Source: Desulfobacula sp. (lineage in GTDB: Bacteria; Desulfobacterota; Desulfobacteria; Desulfobacterales; Desulfobacteraceae). From it: 7,729 nt of DNA. The position numbers and the translations under genes are program-made. The stretch spans positions 1 through 7,729 of the forward strand of contig JAQICW010000230.1 of the NCBI GenBank assembly GCA_027858355.1, read 5' to 3'. A model generated the notes under the pieces. The model was not told where the DNA came from, made no database searches, and worked only from the letters and a program-made list of their open reading frames with translations. This document shows, piece by piece, positions 1 to 7,110 of this stretch (the stretch's first letter is position 1; each line of letters begins with the position of its first letter).

Positions 1-522
1 TCCATAATAAAGGGCACAGATGCCCCGGCTATTGTTGGCGGCAATGCCGCCAATGGATGCTGATCTTTCCGATGGATCAGGCGGCCAGAAATATCTTTCT
101 GATTTTTTAAAAACTTCCAAAGCCTTGAGAGCGTTGTTGTCCCAGCCATCACTATCAAAACCACGGCTATAAAGCTGTTGATCCAGATCCGACAAACTGA
201 TTCCCGGCTGAACACGTATCGAGAATTTAGCATCCTGATCAAGTTCCAGGCCCGTTACCCTGGTCATTTTTGACAGGTTTAGAATATGACCGCACACGGG
301 TACAGCTCCACCCACAATTCCAGTCCTGCTGCCCTGCACTGTAATGGGTTTTTTTAGTTCCAGCAGGGTTTTTACAATGGCCTGAATTTGTGTTTCGCTT
401 TCCGGAAAAGAGATGCTCTCAGCCTTTCCAGAGGTGCGAGACTCATCTTTTAAATAATCTTTGTGCCGGTCTTCCAAGGGTTTAATTAAATTTTCCGGTT
501 TCTCTGGCTTCTCTGACTTCAT
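1..522 (-). CDS. FAD-binding oxidase, GlcD-like (N-terminal part; cut by left edge)
   Basis: This is a probable flavin dehydrogenase of the PCMH-type FAD-binding family (GlcD / D-lactate dehydrogenase / vanillyl-alcohol oxidase superfamily). Only the first 174 residues are visible and the frame is open to the window edge. A charged N-terminal stretch (about residues 1-35) precedes the FAD fold. The pyrophosphate loop reads GSRTGIVGGAVP (64-75), and PPDP (147-150) followed by SASIGGIAANNSRG (154-167) matches the second FAD-contact block of GlcD-type enzymes. The ATG overlaps the ETF alpha stop by four bases (ATGA), and a GAGGAT ribosome-binding site lies at 531-536, which fixes the start. Family members oxidise 2-hydroxyacids or related alcohols. 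Placement directly after etfBA implies that this enzyme donates electrons to the ETF, as in LctBCD-type lactate dehydrogenase/ETF systems. The substrate-binding C-terminal half lies outside the window, so neither the substrate nor a possible Fe-S partner or domain can be judged. Confidence 0.88.
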   Translation of the reverse strand, partial: MKSEKPEKPENLIKPLEDRHKDYLKDESRTSGKAESISFPESETQIQAIVKTLLELKKPITVQGSRTGIVGGAVPVCGHILNLSKMTRVTGLELDQDAKFSIRVQPGISLSDLDQQLYSRGFDSDGWDNNALKALEVFKKSERYFWPPDPSERSASIGGIAANNSRGICALYYG

Positions 523-1523
523 TGTGTCGTATCCTCAATGCAACCATGCGATGAATCTTTTTTGTCTTTTTCAGCCAAAATCACCTTTTCCAATTCAGAA
601 AGAATTGCATGCACATCACCCACAATTCCGACATCTGCAATTTGAAAAATCCGGGCTTTACTGTCAATATTGATTGCCACAATAAATCCACTGCTTTTAA
701 TCCCCACACTAAAAACACCTGTACCGGAAACACCCGCTGCAATACAGAGTTTTGGCGATATGATCAACCCTGATGCGCCGATCAATCGGTTCATATCAGC
801 CCAGGCATTCATCACCACGGGACGACTGGCACCAAATTCGGCACCGATTGTGTTTGCAATGCCCTGCAGAACATCCACGGTTTCTTTGTTGTTTGCTCCC
901 TGGCCCACCACGAGCACCAGATCTGCATCCGAAAGTCCTGTTTCTGGCTGATCCAAAATTGTCAGACTCTCTTTTACCCACCTGGGTTGAGTCTGATCCA
1001 ATGTGATAGTTTCCATTTTTAAAAGTTCCATCAAGGTCGTCTTTACCGGACGGCATGGTTGTTTTGCCACGGACAGGCAATAGGGGGAAGACTCTAAAAC
1101 AAATCGTGCTGTTAGATTATTTCCATACACGGGTTTTATTATCTCAAGCCTGCCAGATATCAAACTGCAGTCTTCAACCTTAAGACCCGAACTGCCATTA
1201 AGGCGATATGCCAGACGAGTTGCAAGCTCTTCGCCTAATCCATCACTGCTAAACATTAACAAATCCATTGGATATTGACCCATTAAATATACCAGAGAAT
1301 GAAGATAAGATTCCGGCGAATGAGCATATTCCACCTTTATCAGTTTAATGTCTGACAAAGGACAGGAGATCTCAGGGAAAAATTCAGGTTTTCGTTCCTT
1401 ATAAAACAGCCACAACTCTACACTGGAAAGCCTTGTCCCCATATTGTTCAGCATTACGTTGATTTCATGGACCTGCTGTTGTAATGAAGTGGTGTCAAAA
1501 GATAGCACAATTGCGGCTTTCAT
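519..1523 (-). CDS. etfA: Electron transfer flavoprotein, alpha subunit
   Basis: This is the FAD-carrying subunit of a heterodimeric cytoplasmic ETF that takes electrons from flavin dehydrogenases. It has 334 residues, near the usual 310-340 for the family, and lacks the extra N-terminal ferredoxin domain seen in some anaerobic ETF alphas. The N-terminal half (about 1-190) is divergent. The C-terminal FAD domain is clear: VGQG at 206-209, GASRPVV at 231-237, IGASG at 248-252, GVSG at 264-267, AINID at 283-287 and IFQIADVGIVGD at 292-303. The Arg of GASR (234), which normally sits by the flavin, is kept. Two deviations stand out. The usual GRG is GQG, and the block normally reading GISGAIQH is GVSGTGVF, so the flavin-contacting His is replaced by Phe271. 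The start overlaps the etfB stop by four bases, and GAGAGG at 1532-1537 serves as ribosome-binding site. The tail (about 316-334) is charged and poorly conserved. The family call is firm; the partner enzymes are inferred from the operon. Confidence 0.93.
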   Translation of the reverse strand: MKAAIVLSFDTTSLQQQVHEINVMLNNMGTRLSSVELWLFYKERKPEFFPEISCPLSDIKLIKVEYAHSPESYLHSLVYLMGQYPMDLLMFSSDGLGEELATRLAYRLNGSSGLKVEDCSLISGRLEIIKPVYGNNLTARFVLESSPYCLSVAKQPCRPVKTTLMELLKMETITLDQTQPRWVKESLTILDQPETGLSDADLVLVVGQGANNKETVDVLQGIANTIGAEFGASRPVVMNAWADMNRLIGASGLIISPKLCIAAGVSGTGVFSVGIKSSGFIVAINIDSKARIFQIADVGIVGDVHAILSELEKVILAEKDKKDSSHGCIEDTTQ

Positions 1524-2344
1524 AACGACAGCCTCTCTTTGAGGTATTGATCATAGAGGCGTTGGGCCTGTTCTTGAGCAGTTTTGCCCTCCAGAAAAAC
1601 ACAGGATTTCCCTGGCTTTTGCCCGTGCAAATCCATAAGAGTTTTGTCTTTGTTGAGCAATGCATCATTATCAAGACCCAGCTCAATGTTGGACACAATG
1701 GTCAATTGTTTTTTTTTAGCATTTAATTTCTGTTTCAGGGTTGGAACACGAAGATAGGGAGAATTCAGGGAATGGCCCATGATCAACACCATGGGCAACT
1801 TGATAGTTTGCTTCAAAATTGCCCCATCAATCCGGCTGAAAACTTTCAGGCAGTCAGATGATTCTGCCATAACCACCTCAATTACCTCTCGAATGCAGGG
1901 CCAGCCCAATTGTTCGGCAACAAGAAATCCCGTCTGGCCATTGTCACCTTCCCCTCCCTGCATGCCCAGGACCACTAGCTTTTGACCCTCTTGTTTAATG
2001 TACCTTGAAATCAAATGAGAGATAACTAAGGGATTAAACCTCAGGTCCAGCCTGTTGTTGCAACAAATTCGCACTGCATGGTCGTAACCAACGGCCATTA
2101 AATGTTTGAGAAAAAGGTCACCTTGTCCATCATCCACTGTTAATGCTGTGAGCTCTACAGTATCTGATACGTTTTCCAATTGTCGGGAAAGCTTTAAAAC
2201 CGTTTCCAAAGCACTTTCGTCAAAACAATTGAAAACGCGTCTGACAAAACTCATATCAACAAAATGACGTTCATCCCATTCCCAATCTTTGTCGGACAAC
2301 CGGTCGTAATCTGCTATAATTTTAAAACAGACCGCTATTTTCAT
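1520..2344 (-). CDS. etfB: Electron transfer flavoprotein, beta subunit
   Basis: This is the nucleotide-binding partner of ETF alpha; together they form a soluble electron carrier. The 274 residues are slightly longer than the usual 250-265. The family core is visible: the N-terminal strand VCFKIIADYD (5-14), FDESALETVLKL (41-52) corresponding to the usual NPFDExALE block, and MAVGYDHA (83-90) corresponding to AMGADRA. Next come the nucleotide loop GMQGGEGDNGQTG (127-139) followed by LGWPCI (146-151), and the late signature RIDGAILKQTIKLP (171-184) ending in NAKKKQL (208-214). The nucleotide loop is mixed. GD plus Q resembles ETFs that bind a second FAD (bifurcating type), while QTG resembles AMP-binding ETFs, so the sequence alone does not settle whether it bifurcates. 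The ATG shares one base with the stop of the upstream oxidase (TAATG), and its own stop overlaps etfA by four bases, so coupled translation is likely. The last ~60 residues are an unusual charged extension with no recognised motif. Confidence 0.92.
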   Translation of the reverse strand: MKIAVCFKIIADYDRLSDKDWEWDERHFVDMSFVRRVFNCFDESALETVLKLSRQLENVSDTVELTALTVDDGQGDLFLKHLMAVGYDHAVRICCNNRLDLRFNPLVISHLISRYIKQEGQKLVVLGMQGGEGDNGQTGFLVAEQLGWPCIREVIEVVMAESSDCLKVFSRIDGAILKQTIKLPMVLIMGHSLNSPYLRVPTLKQKLNAKKKQLTIVSNIELGLDNDALLNKDKTLMDLHGQKPGKSCVFLEGKTAQEQAQRLYDQYLKERLSL

Positions 2345-3798
2345 TATTCCACCGGATAAATGGTCCCTGTGTTCATGATACCATTGGGATCAAACTGATC
2401 TTTTAAACCCTTTAAAATATAATACGCAGAGCCATGTTCCTGTTTGGTCCAGGGTGTTCTGTATTTGCCGATACCGTGATGGTGCACCATTGAACCGCCG
2501 GCCTTCAGGGTTTCTTCCACGATCAAGGCATTTAAAGCGATATGGTACTTATTGATTTCTTCCTCGGGTTTACAGTCCTTTACATCGTAGTCATAAACAA
2601 AGTACAGATTGGTTCCGGTCTGATAACTATGGGAAGAATGGCCACCTAACATTGTTAAATCTTCAATATGGGGGTATTCCTCCCGGATCCGTTTGATGGC
2701 GTTTTCATAAATGGTGTTGATGCAGTCCCAGTTGCCCGATACTTCCGTGGTGAATCCGATGTGAAGGTTTTTTCGGATGAGTTCACGCTCTTCAGCAATT
2801 TTTTCCGGTCCCCAGTTTAAATGGTTAAACCAGTTCTCAATGAGCCTGCTGTCAATTTTTCGGCATTCGTCATGTTTTTCAACAATCTCTGCAATACCCT
2901 GGGCCGTGGCACGGGCCAGGTGCTCATTGCCTTCTGCCATGAACATCAGAACGCATTTATCTGCAGCAAACTGGTCAAAGCTGTGCTGGACACCATCTTC
3001 CGCATCATAGAGGCGCGCAACCGAAGGGCGATACCCTTCCACCATGACTTCCCGCAAAATCTTGAAACCAGTTGTCATGTCATCCAATGCCCAGGCAAGA
3101 AATTCATTGTTTTCAGGAAAGTATTTATAAATTTTAACAGTTACTTCCGTGATATAGCACAAAGCGCCTTCGTTACCGATAATCACGTGGCGGATGTCCG
3201 GACCGCATGATCTGCGCGGAACATTCTTAATCCGGGTGATCTCACCATTGGGAAAAACAGCTTCCAGTCCAATGACCATATCCTCAATGGCACCATAAAG
3301 GGTGGAGAACTGACCAATACTGCGGGTTGCAACCAGTCCTCCCATATGGGCCAGGGGTTTGGACTGGGGGGAGTGACCTGTGGTAAAGCCCTGCTCCCGG
3401 AGGCGGTCTTCCAGCTCGCCAAGATTCACCCCGCACTGGGCCGTTGCCAGCATATTTGTCTCATCAATCTTAATGATTTGATTCATTTGCGAGCCATCAA
3501 GAACCACTGAATTTTCAACAATGGTTTCCAGACCACCCTCTGTGGCTGTTCCCCCCGTACGGGCAACAGAGTTGATTTTATTTTTGTTTAAGAATTTCAA
3601 TACATCGGAAACCTGGTTTGTGTCAGCAAATTTTACCACGGCCGCAGGAATCGGGGTGGTATAAACACCAAAAATCGTTTCAAATTTTTTGTAACGGTCG
3701 TGGCTGTTTTCCTTTAATACCTGCTCATCCGTGATCACACGTTCCTTACCAACAATATTTTTTAGATGCTCGACAATTTCTTCTCTGCTTAATGTCAT
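2344..3798 (-). CDS. FAD-binding oxidase of the alkyl-DHAP synthase-like family
   Basis: This is a 484-residue flavoprotein with PCMH-type FAD-binding and FAD-oxidase C-terminal domains. FAD-contact segments are ARTGGTATEGGLE (79-91), the long block from HSPQSKPLAHMGG (142-154) through LYGAIEDMV (167-175), and GNEGALCYITEVTVKI (208-223). The C-terminal part carries GGHSSHSYQTGTNLYF (385-400), the triple-His motif HHHGIGKYR (439-447) and the closing DPNGIMNTGTI (470-480). The HHHGxGK motif and the order of blocks match alkylglycerone-phosphate synthase (AGPS) relatives more than classic GlcD. True AGPS performs a redox-neutral exchange, whereas the tight etfBA linkage here suggests a real dehydrogenase that reduces the ETF. 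An ATG eleven codons upstream is possible, but the one used here has AAAGGAA at 3804-3810 five bases away. The stop shares one base with the etfB start. The family call is confident; a generic hydroxyacid, polyol or glycerophosphate-like substrate is only inferred. Confidence 0.88.
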   Translation of the reverse strand: MTLSREEIVEHLKNIVGKERVITDEQVLKENSHDRYKKFETIFGVYTTPIPAAVVKFADTNQVSDVLKFLNKNKINSVARTGGTATEGGLETIVENSVVLDGSQMNQIIKIDETNMLATAQCGVNLGELEDRLREQGFTTGHSPQSKPLAHMGGLVATRSIGQFSTLYGAIEDMVIGLEAVFPNGEITRIKNVPRRSCGPDIRHVIIGNEGALCYITEVTVKIYKYFPENNEFLAWALDDMTTGFKILREVMVEGYRPSVARLYDAEDGVQHSFDQFAADKCVLMFMAEGNEHLARATAQGIAEIVEKHDECRKIDSRLIENWFNHLNWGPEKIAEERELIRKNLHIGFTTEVSGNWDCINTIYENAIKRIREEYPHIEDLTMLGGHSSHSYQTGTNLYFVYDYDVKDCKPEEEINKYHIALNALIVEETLKAGGSMVHHHGIGKYRTPWTKQEHGSAYYILKGLKDQFDPNGIMNTGTIYPVE

Positions 3799-3867
3799 TA
3801 TGATTCCTTTTAATGAATTATGAATAATCAAATCTTGTGTTTTAATATCTTGCGGTTGCCTGCAATT

Positions 3868-4644
3868 CTACCTCACCAGATAGCCTCCGTCAACAACCAG
3901 CACATGACCGTTCACATAATCAGAGGCCCGGCTGGATAGGAATACAGCAGTTCCCATCAAATCCTGGAGCTCACCCCAGCGATTGGTTGGGATATGATCC
4001 AGCACCCTTTGGTTTGTTTCCGGATTGCTCCTGGTTTTTGTTGTAAGTTCGGTGGCATAATATCCCGGTGCAATGCCGTTTACCTGAATATTATACTGGG
4101 CCAGTTCATCACAATAGGCTTTGGTCAGTCCGGCAATGCCATGTTTGGTTGCGGCATAGGCAACAGACCATTGCCCTCCCAGATAAGAAAACAGAGAGCA
4201 GATATTGATTATCTTGCCGCTTTTCTGAGGGATCATTATTTTGGCGGCTTCATGGCTTAATTCAAATGCCGCCGTCAGATTGACGGCAATCATGGGATCC
4301 CAGTCTTTGCGGTCAAATTCCAATACTGAATTTAATATACAAATCCCGGCGTTATTGATTAAAATATCAATGGTTCCGAATCTTTTTACACAAGCCTCGA
4401 TAATTTGTTTGGGCGCTCCTGGTTCCGTAATATCCTTTTTCATCAATTCAACGGCAACTCCCTGTTTTTCAATCAATTGCCTGGCCTGTCCATCATCCAT
4501 GACAACGCTTGGAATGAACAGATTGGCTCCGGCTTTTGCCAACGCCGTTGAAAAAGCCAGCCCAAGTCCGCTGTTACCGCCCGTCACAATGGCTGTTTTT
4601 CCCTTTAAGGAAAAAAAATCCATGGAAAACTCATCAATATTCAT
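3868..4644 (-). CDS. Short-chain dehydrogenase/reductase, KduD / gluconate 5-dehydrogenase-like
   Basis: This is a classical SDR of 258 residues, a normal length for the family. It should interconvert a hydroxyl and a keto group on a small sugar acid or polyol using NAD(P). The Rossmann glycine motif is TGGNSGLG (21-28), followed by INNAG (96-100), a structural Asn in VNL (122), and a catalytic Ser150, Tyr163 (YAATK) and Lys167 with the expected 13-residue Ser-Tyr gap. The C-terminal end (RWGELQDLMG, 222-231; SDYVNGHVLVVDGGYLVR, 241-258) closely resembles 2-dehydro-3-deoxygluconate 5-dehydrogenase (KduD). That resemblance is from memory, and substrate choice in SDRs changes easily, so I give no symbol. 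The residues after strand 2 carry no clear Arg/Lys signature for NADP. The start is chosen for its strong AAGGAG at 4654-4659; a second Met at residue 8 is less well placed. It is the first gene of the leftward operon, and 69 bases separate it from the AGPS-like oxidase. Confidence 0.9.
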   Translation of the reverse strand: MNIDEFSMDFFSLKGKTAIVTGGNSGLGLAFSTALAKAGANLFIPSVVMDDGQARQLIEKQGVAVELMKKDITEPGAPKQIIEACVKRFGTIDILINNAGICILNSVLEFDRKDWDPMIAVNLTAAFELSHEAAKIMIPQKSGKIINICSLFSYLGGQWSVAYAATKHGIAGLTKAYCDELAQYNIQVNGIAPGYYATELTTKTRSNPETNQRVLDHIPTNRWGELQDLMGTAVFLSSRASDYVNGHVLVVDGGYLVR

Positions 4645-4941
4645 TGGTTCAAACTCCTTTAAAAAAATTATTACGATAAAAAATCTTTTTATGTTTATTT
4701 AAATGCCTATCTCTGCTCTGTCGGGCACGAATTGAAATATCCCGAAAAAGCAAACCACTCTATATGTCAGCAACCAATATTCCATAGTTTGTAATTTGTA
4801 AAGTATTTTCAATAGTGGCAAAGCATATCTTGATAAAATTGAAAAAATATGCAAACCATTTCTTTCATGAAATAAAGCGCGCTGGGCAAGTGAAAAAAAT
4901 ACTTACATAGACCTGTGGCAAAAATTTTAAGGAGCCTTATT
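4645..4941. promoter_or_regulatory. Divergent intergenic control region
   Basis: These 297 bases separate the leftward SDR operon from the rightward kinase, so both promoters should lie here. I see no near-consensus sigma-70 or sigma-54 promoter. Candidate regulator-binding elements are a direct repeat GCAAACCAYT at 4750-4759 and 4851-4860, a related GCAACCAATAT at 4770-4780, the opposite-strand echo AGTGG at 4814-4818 of the CCACT inside the first repeat, an inverted pair TCGGG (4721-4725) and CCCGA (4741-4745), and a perfect 10-base palindrome TTTCATGAAA at 4863-4872. The arrangement would suit one transcription factor controlling both directions, but no regulator gene is in the window. Confidence 0.45.
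4929..4934 (+). promoter_or_regulatory. Ribosome-binding site that sets the kinase start at TTG 4942
   Basis: AAGGAG lies seven bases before an in-frame TTG at 4942-4944. An upstream in-frame GTG at 4915 would place this Shine-Dalgarno inside the coding region and would add nine residues that the FGGY fold does not need. The conserved first strand (ILAIDCGT) begins just after the TTG. TTG is therefore the better start. Confidence 0.7.
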
Positions 4942-6495
4942 TTGGTCGATAAAACAATACTTGCAATAGATTGCGGTACACAGAGCCTTCGGGCCATCAT
5001 TTTCTCACAAAAAGGAGAGCTCCTTGAAAGGGTGCAGATTGAATATGAACCCTATTTTTCCAAATACCCGGGATGGGCTGAGCAAGACCCTGAACTTTAT
5101 TGGAACAGCCTTGCCCAAGCCTGCCAAAAGCTTAAATCCTTAAACAGAGAAAATTTTTCCAGGATTGCCGGTATCGGGATCACGTCCCAGAGAGACAGCA
5201 TGATCCATGTTGATGAAAACGGCAACCCCTTAAGACCTGCGATTATATGGCTTGACCAGAGAAAGGCCCGGCCTTTTTTTGCCGTTAAAGGGTTATTGAA
5301 TCTGGGGTTGAAGATGGTGAACCTTGAAAAACTTATTGTCGGCATTCAGGCAGAAGGCAAATGCAACTGGATCAGGCAGAACCAGCCTGGGATCTGGGAA
5401 AAAACCCATAAATATCTTCAGATTTCAGGATTCTTAAATGTCAGGCTCACAGGAAATTTCATTGATTCTGTTGCATCCCAGATAGGGCATGTTCCCTTTA
5501 GCTATAAACGACAGACCTGGGCAAAAAAATATGAACTTCCGGCAATACTTTTCCCCATAGAAAAAGAAAAACTGCCGCAGATTGCAATCCCCGGTGAAAC
5601 CCTGGGAACAATAACTTCCCGGGCTGCAGAAGCTACAGGTCTTGAAAAAGGAATCCCTGTGATTGCATGCGGTTCTGACAAAGGTTGCGAAACCCTGGGT
5701 GCAGGAGTGATCAAGCAGAACATGGCAAACCTTAGTTTCGGGACCATTGCAACGGTACAGACCACTTCTGATAAATATTTTGAGGCCATCAGATTATTGC
5801 CTGCCTACCCTGCCCCCGTACCGGGATTATATAATTCAGAGGTTGAGATCTTCAGGGGTTTCTGGATGATTACCTGGTTTAAAAAAGAGTTTGCCCAAAA
5901 AGAAGTTGAACAGGCAAAAAAAGCCGGCATCCCTGCTGAAGAAATCTTAAACCAGTTTTTAGCCCAGACGGAACCCGGTTCCATGGGACTTATTGTACAG
6001 CCTTACTGGGGACCAGGCCTTGACCAGCCAAAAGCCAAAGGGGCCATGATCGGTTTTGGGGATGTGCACAAAAAATCCCATATCTATCGTGCCGTTTTAG
6101 AGGGACTTGGGTTTGCACTTTACGAAGGCATGAAAAAAATAGAAAAAAAAACAAAAATCAAGATAGAAAAAGCTGCCGTTTCAGGCGGTGCATCCCAAAG
6201 TGATGAAATCTGCAAAATCACAGCTGATATTTTTAATATCCCCATGGTGAAGGGCAGGACCCATGAAACCTCAGGACTTGGGGTTGCCATTATTGTTGCC
6301 AGGGGTATTGAGATGTATTCGAGTTTTGATGAGGCCATCGACAATATGATTAAAATCAAAAGAATTTTTGAACCTGATCAGAACAATGTTAAAATTTACA
6401 AAGAGCTTTACTCAAAAGTTTACTGCAAAATGTATAAGGCCCTTGAACCCTTATATTCGCAAATCCAGCAAATCACGGGATATCCGAAATACTGA
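4942..6495 (+). CDS. FGGY-family carbohydrate/polyol kinase
   Basis: This 517-residue ATP-dependent sugar or polyol kinase matches the ~500 residues usual for the FGGY family (glycerol, xylulose, ribulose, gluconate kinases). Domain 1 holds the phosphate-binding AIDCGTQS (8-15), TSQRDS (81-86), and IIWLDQR (101-107), the FGGY substrate-site block. GSDKG (244-248) supplies the likely catalytic base Asp246, and NLSFGTIAT (263-271) is the second phosphate loop. Domain 2 has the GxxQPYWGPGLDQP stretch (349-363), VSGGASQSDEICKITADIFN (413-432) and ETSGLGVAI (442-450) of the adenosine-binding region. The QRD at 83-85 resembles QRE in glycerol kinase, where Arg and Glu contact the polyol, with Asp replacing Glu. 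The other polyol-binding features of GlpK are not evident, so a glycerol-like rather than strictly glycerol substrate is a guess. It is transcribed away from the SDR/oxidase/ETF operon and probably acts in the same pathway. No clear terminator follows it. Confidence 0.9.
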   Translation: MVDKTILAIDCGTQSLRAIIFSQKGELLERVQIEYEPYFSKYPGWAEQDPELYWNSLAQACQKLKSLNRENFSRIAGIGITSQRDSMIHVDENGNPLRPAIIWLDQRKARPFFAVKGLLNLGLKMVNLEKLIVGIQAEGKCNWIRQNQPGIWEKTHKYLQISGFLNVRLTGNFIDSVASQIGHVPFSYKRQTWAKKYELPAILFPIEKEKLPQIAIPGETLGTITSRAAEATGLEKGIPVIACGSDKGCETLGAGVIKQNMANLSFGTIATVQTTSDKYFEAIRLLPAYPAPVPGLYNSEVEIFRGFWMITWFKKEFAQKEVEQAKKAGIPAEEILNQFLAQTEPGSMGLIVQPYWGPGLDQPKAKGAMIGFGDVHKKSHIYRAVLEGLGFALYEGMKKIEKKTKIKIEKAAVSGGASQSDEICKITADIFNIPMVKGRTHETSGLGVAIIVARGIEMYSSFDEAIDNMIKIKRIFEPDQNNVKIYKELYSKVYCKMYKALEPLYSQIQQITGYPKY

Positions 6496-7045
6496 TGAAA
6501 AAAAATTCATACCAGACAATAAAAATTATTCTTTTTCGTTCAGTATGATAGACATTAAAAAAATTGATCCTTCGCCCATAGAATCCATTGAAGCGACCAT
6601 TAAAATCATTGATGTGGAGATGGGCAAAAATCCTTGAAATGGCGGTCTTTTTTGACGCATGACCTGATTTTATTAACCGACATTCCCTCAATAGTTCAAA
6701 CCGCCTCTGTAAAACACAGCCTCTGGTATGGTATGTGATTCTTGAAGAGAAAACAGACGCATTTAACGGACTGTCCCCTGTCAACGGAAAGATTTACCGG
6801 AAATATGGTAAACAGAATGCATAAAAAAAGAACACTGGGTATTGTCAGAAGAACCTTGATCATTGGAAAACCGGATATCCTTTAACAAAGATGATGCTTG
6901 AGGATTGATTGATAAATTTGTTGGGATTAAAGGTGTTGGTTATAACTAAAAAAAACAGGAAACCAATAAAATTTTATAATTGCACATGGGGATGGAAAAC
7001 ATTGGGTATAGTATATTGTGGCTGGTTATTTTTAAATAAAACAGA

Positions 7046-7065
7046 GGACTGACAGCAGGTAGTCC
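7046..7065 (-). terminator. Possible hairpin terminator downstream of the helicase gene
   Basis: On the minus strand, GGACT and AGTCC form a 5-bp stem with a 10-base loop, followed by TCTGTTTTATTT. It lies about 100 bases after the helicase stop, so it could end that transcript. The stem is short and the T-run is interrupted, so this is weak. Confidence 0.3.
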
Positions 7066-7110
7066 GGGGTCTTTCTTAAATCTTGAAAAGCTTAGACTAT
7101 ACCAGTAGTC
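7046..7110. repeat. Pair of related small inverted repeats
   Basis: Two hairpin-forming elements lie about 30 bases apart: GGACT...AGTCC (7046-7065) and GACTA...TAGTC (7095-7110). On the minus strand both contain GGACTAC, and on the plus strand both have a CAG shortly before TAGTCC, so they look like diverged copies in the same orientation. Their function is unknown; options are a transcript-end structure, a protein-binding site or chance. Confidence 0.35.

Noticed and set aside
2821..3210. 129-codon plus-strand open frame
   Set aside because: It is antisense to the AGPS-like oxidase and its composition follows that gene; there is no family match.
3799..3867. Terminator or promoter between the SDR and AGPS-like oxidase genes
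   Set aside because: The only stem (around 3850-3865) pairs four bases with mismatches and has no T-run, so the genes are best treated as one operon.
4241..4702. 153-codon plus-strand open frame
   Set aside because: It lies antisense to the well-supported SDR gene, has no recognisable motif and is explained as a shadow frame.
4811..4830. TGGCAAAGCATATCTTG as a sigma-54 promoter
   Set aside because: The GG and downstream element do not have the required -24/-12 spacing and no GC is present at the right place.
4915..4941. GTG at 4915 as kinase start
   Set aside because: It would put the strong AAGGAG inside the gene; the TTG at 4942 is correctly spaced from it and sits right before the conserved fold.
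6473..6784. 103-codon minus-strand open frame after the kinase
   Set aside because: It overlaps the kinase 3' end and is low in information, with no recognised motif. The opposite strand also shows broken frames here, so neither is supported.
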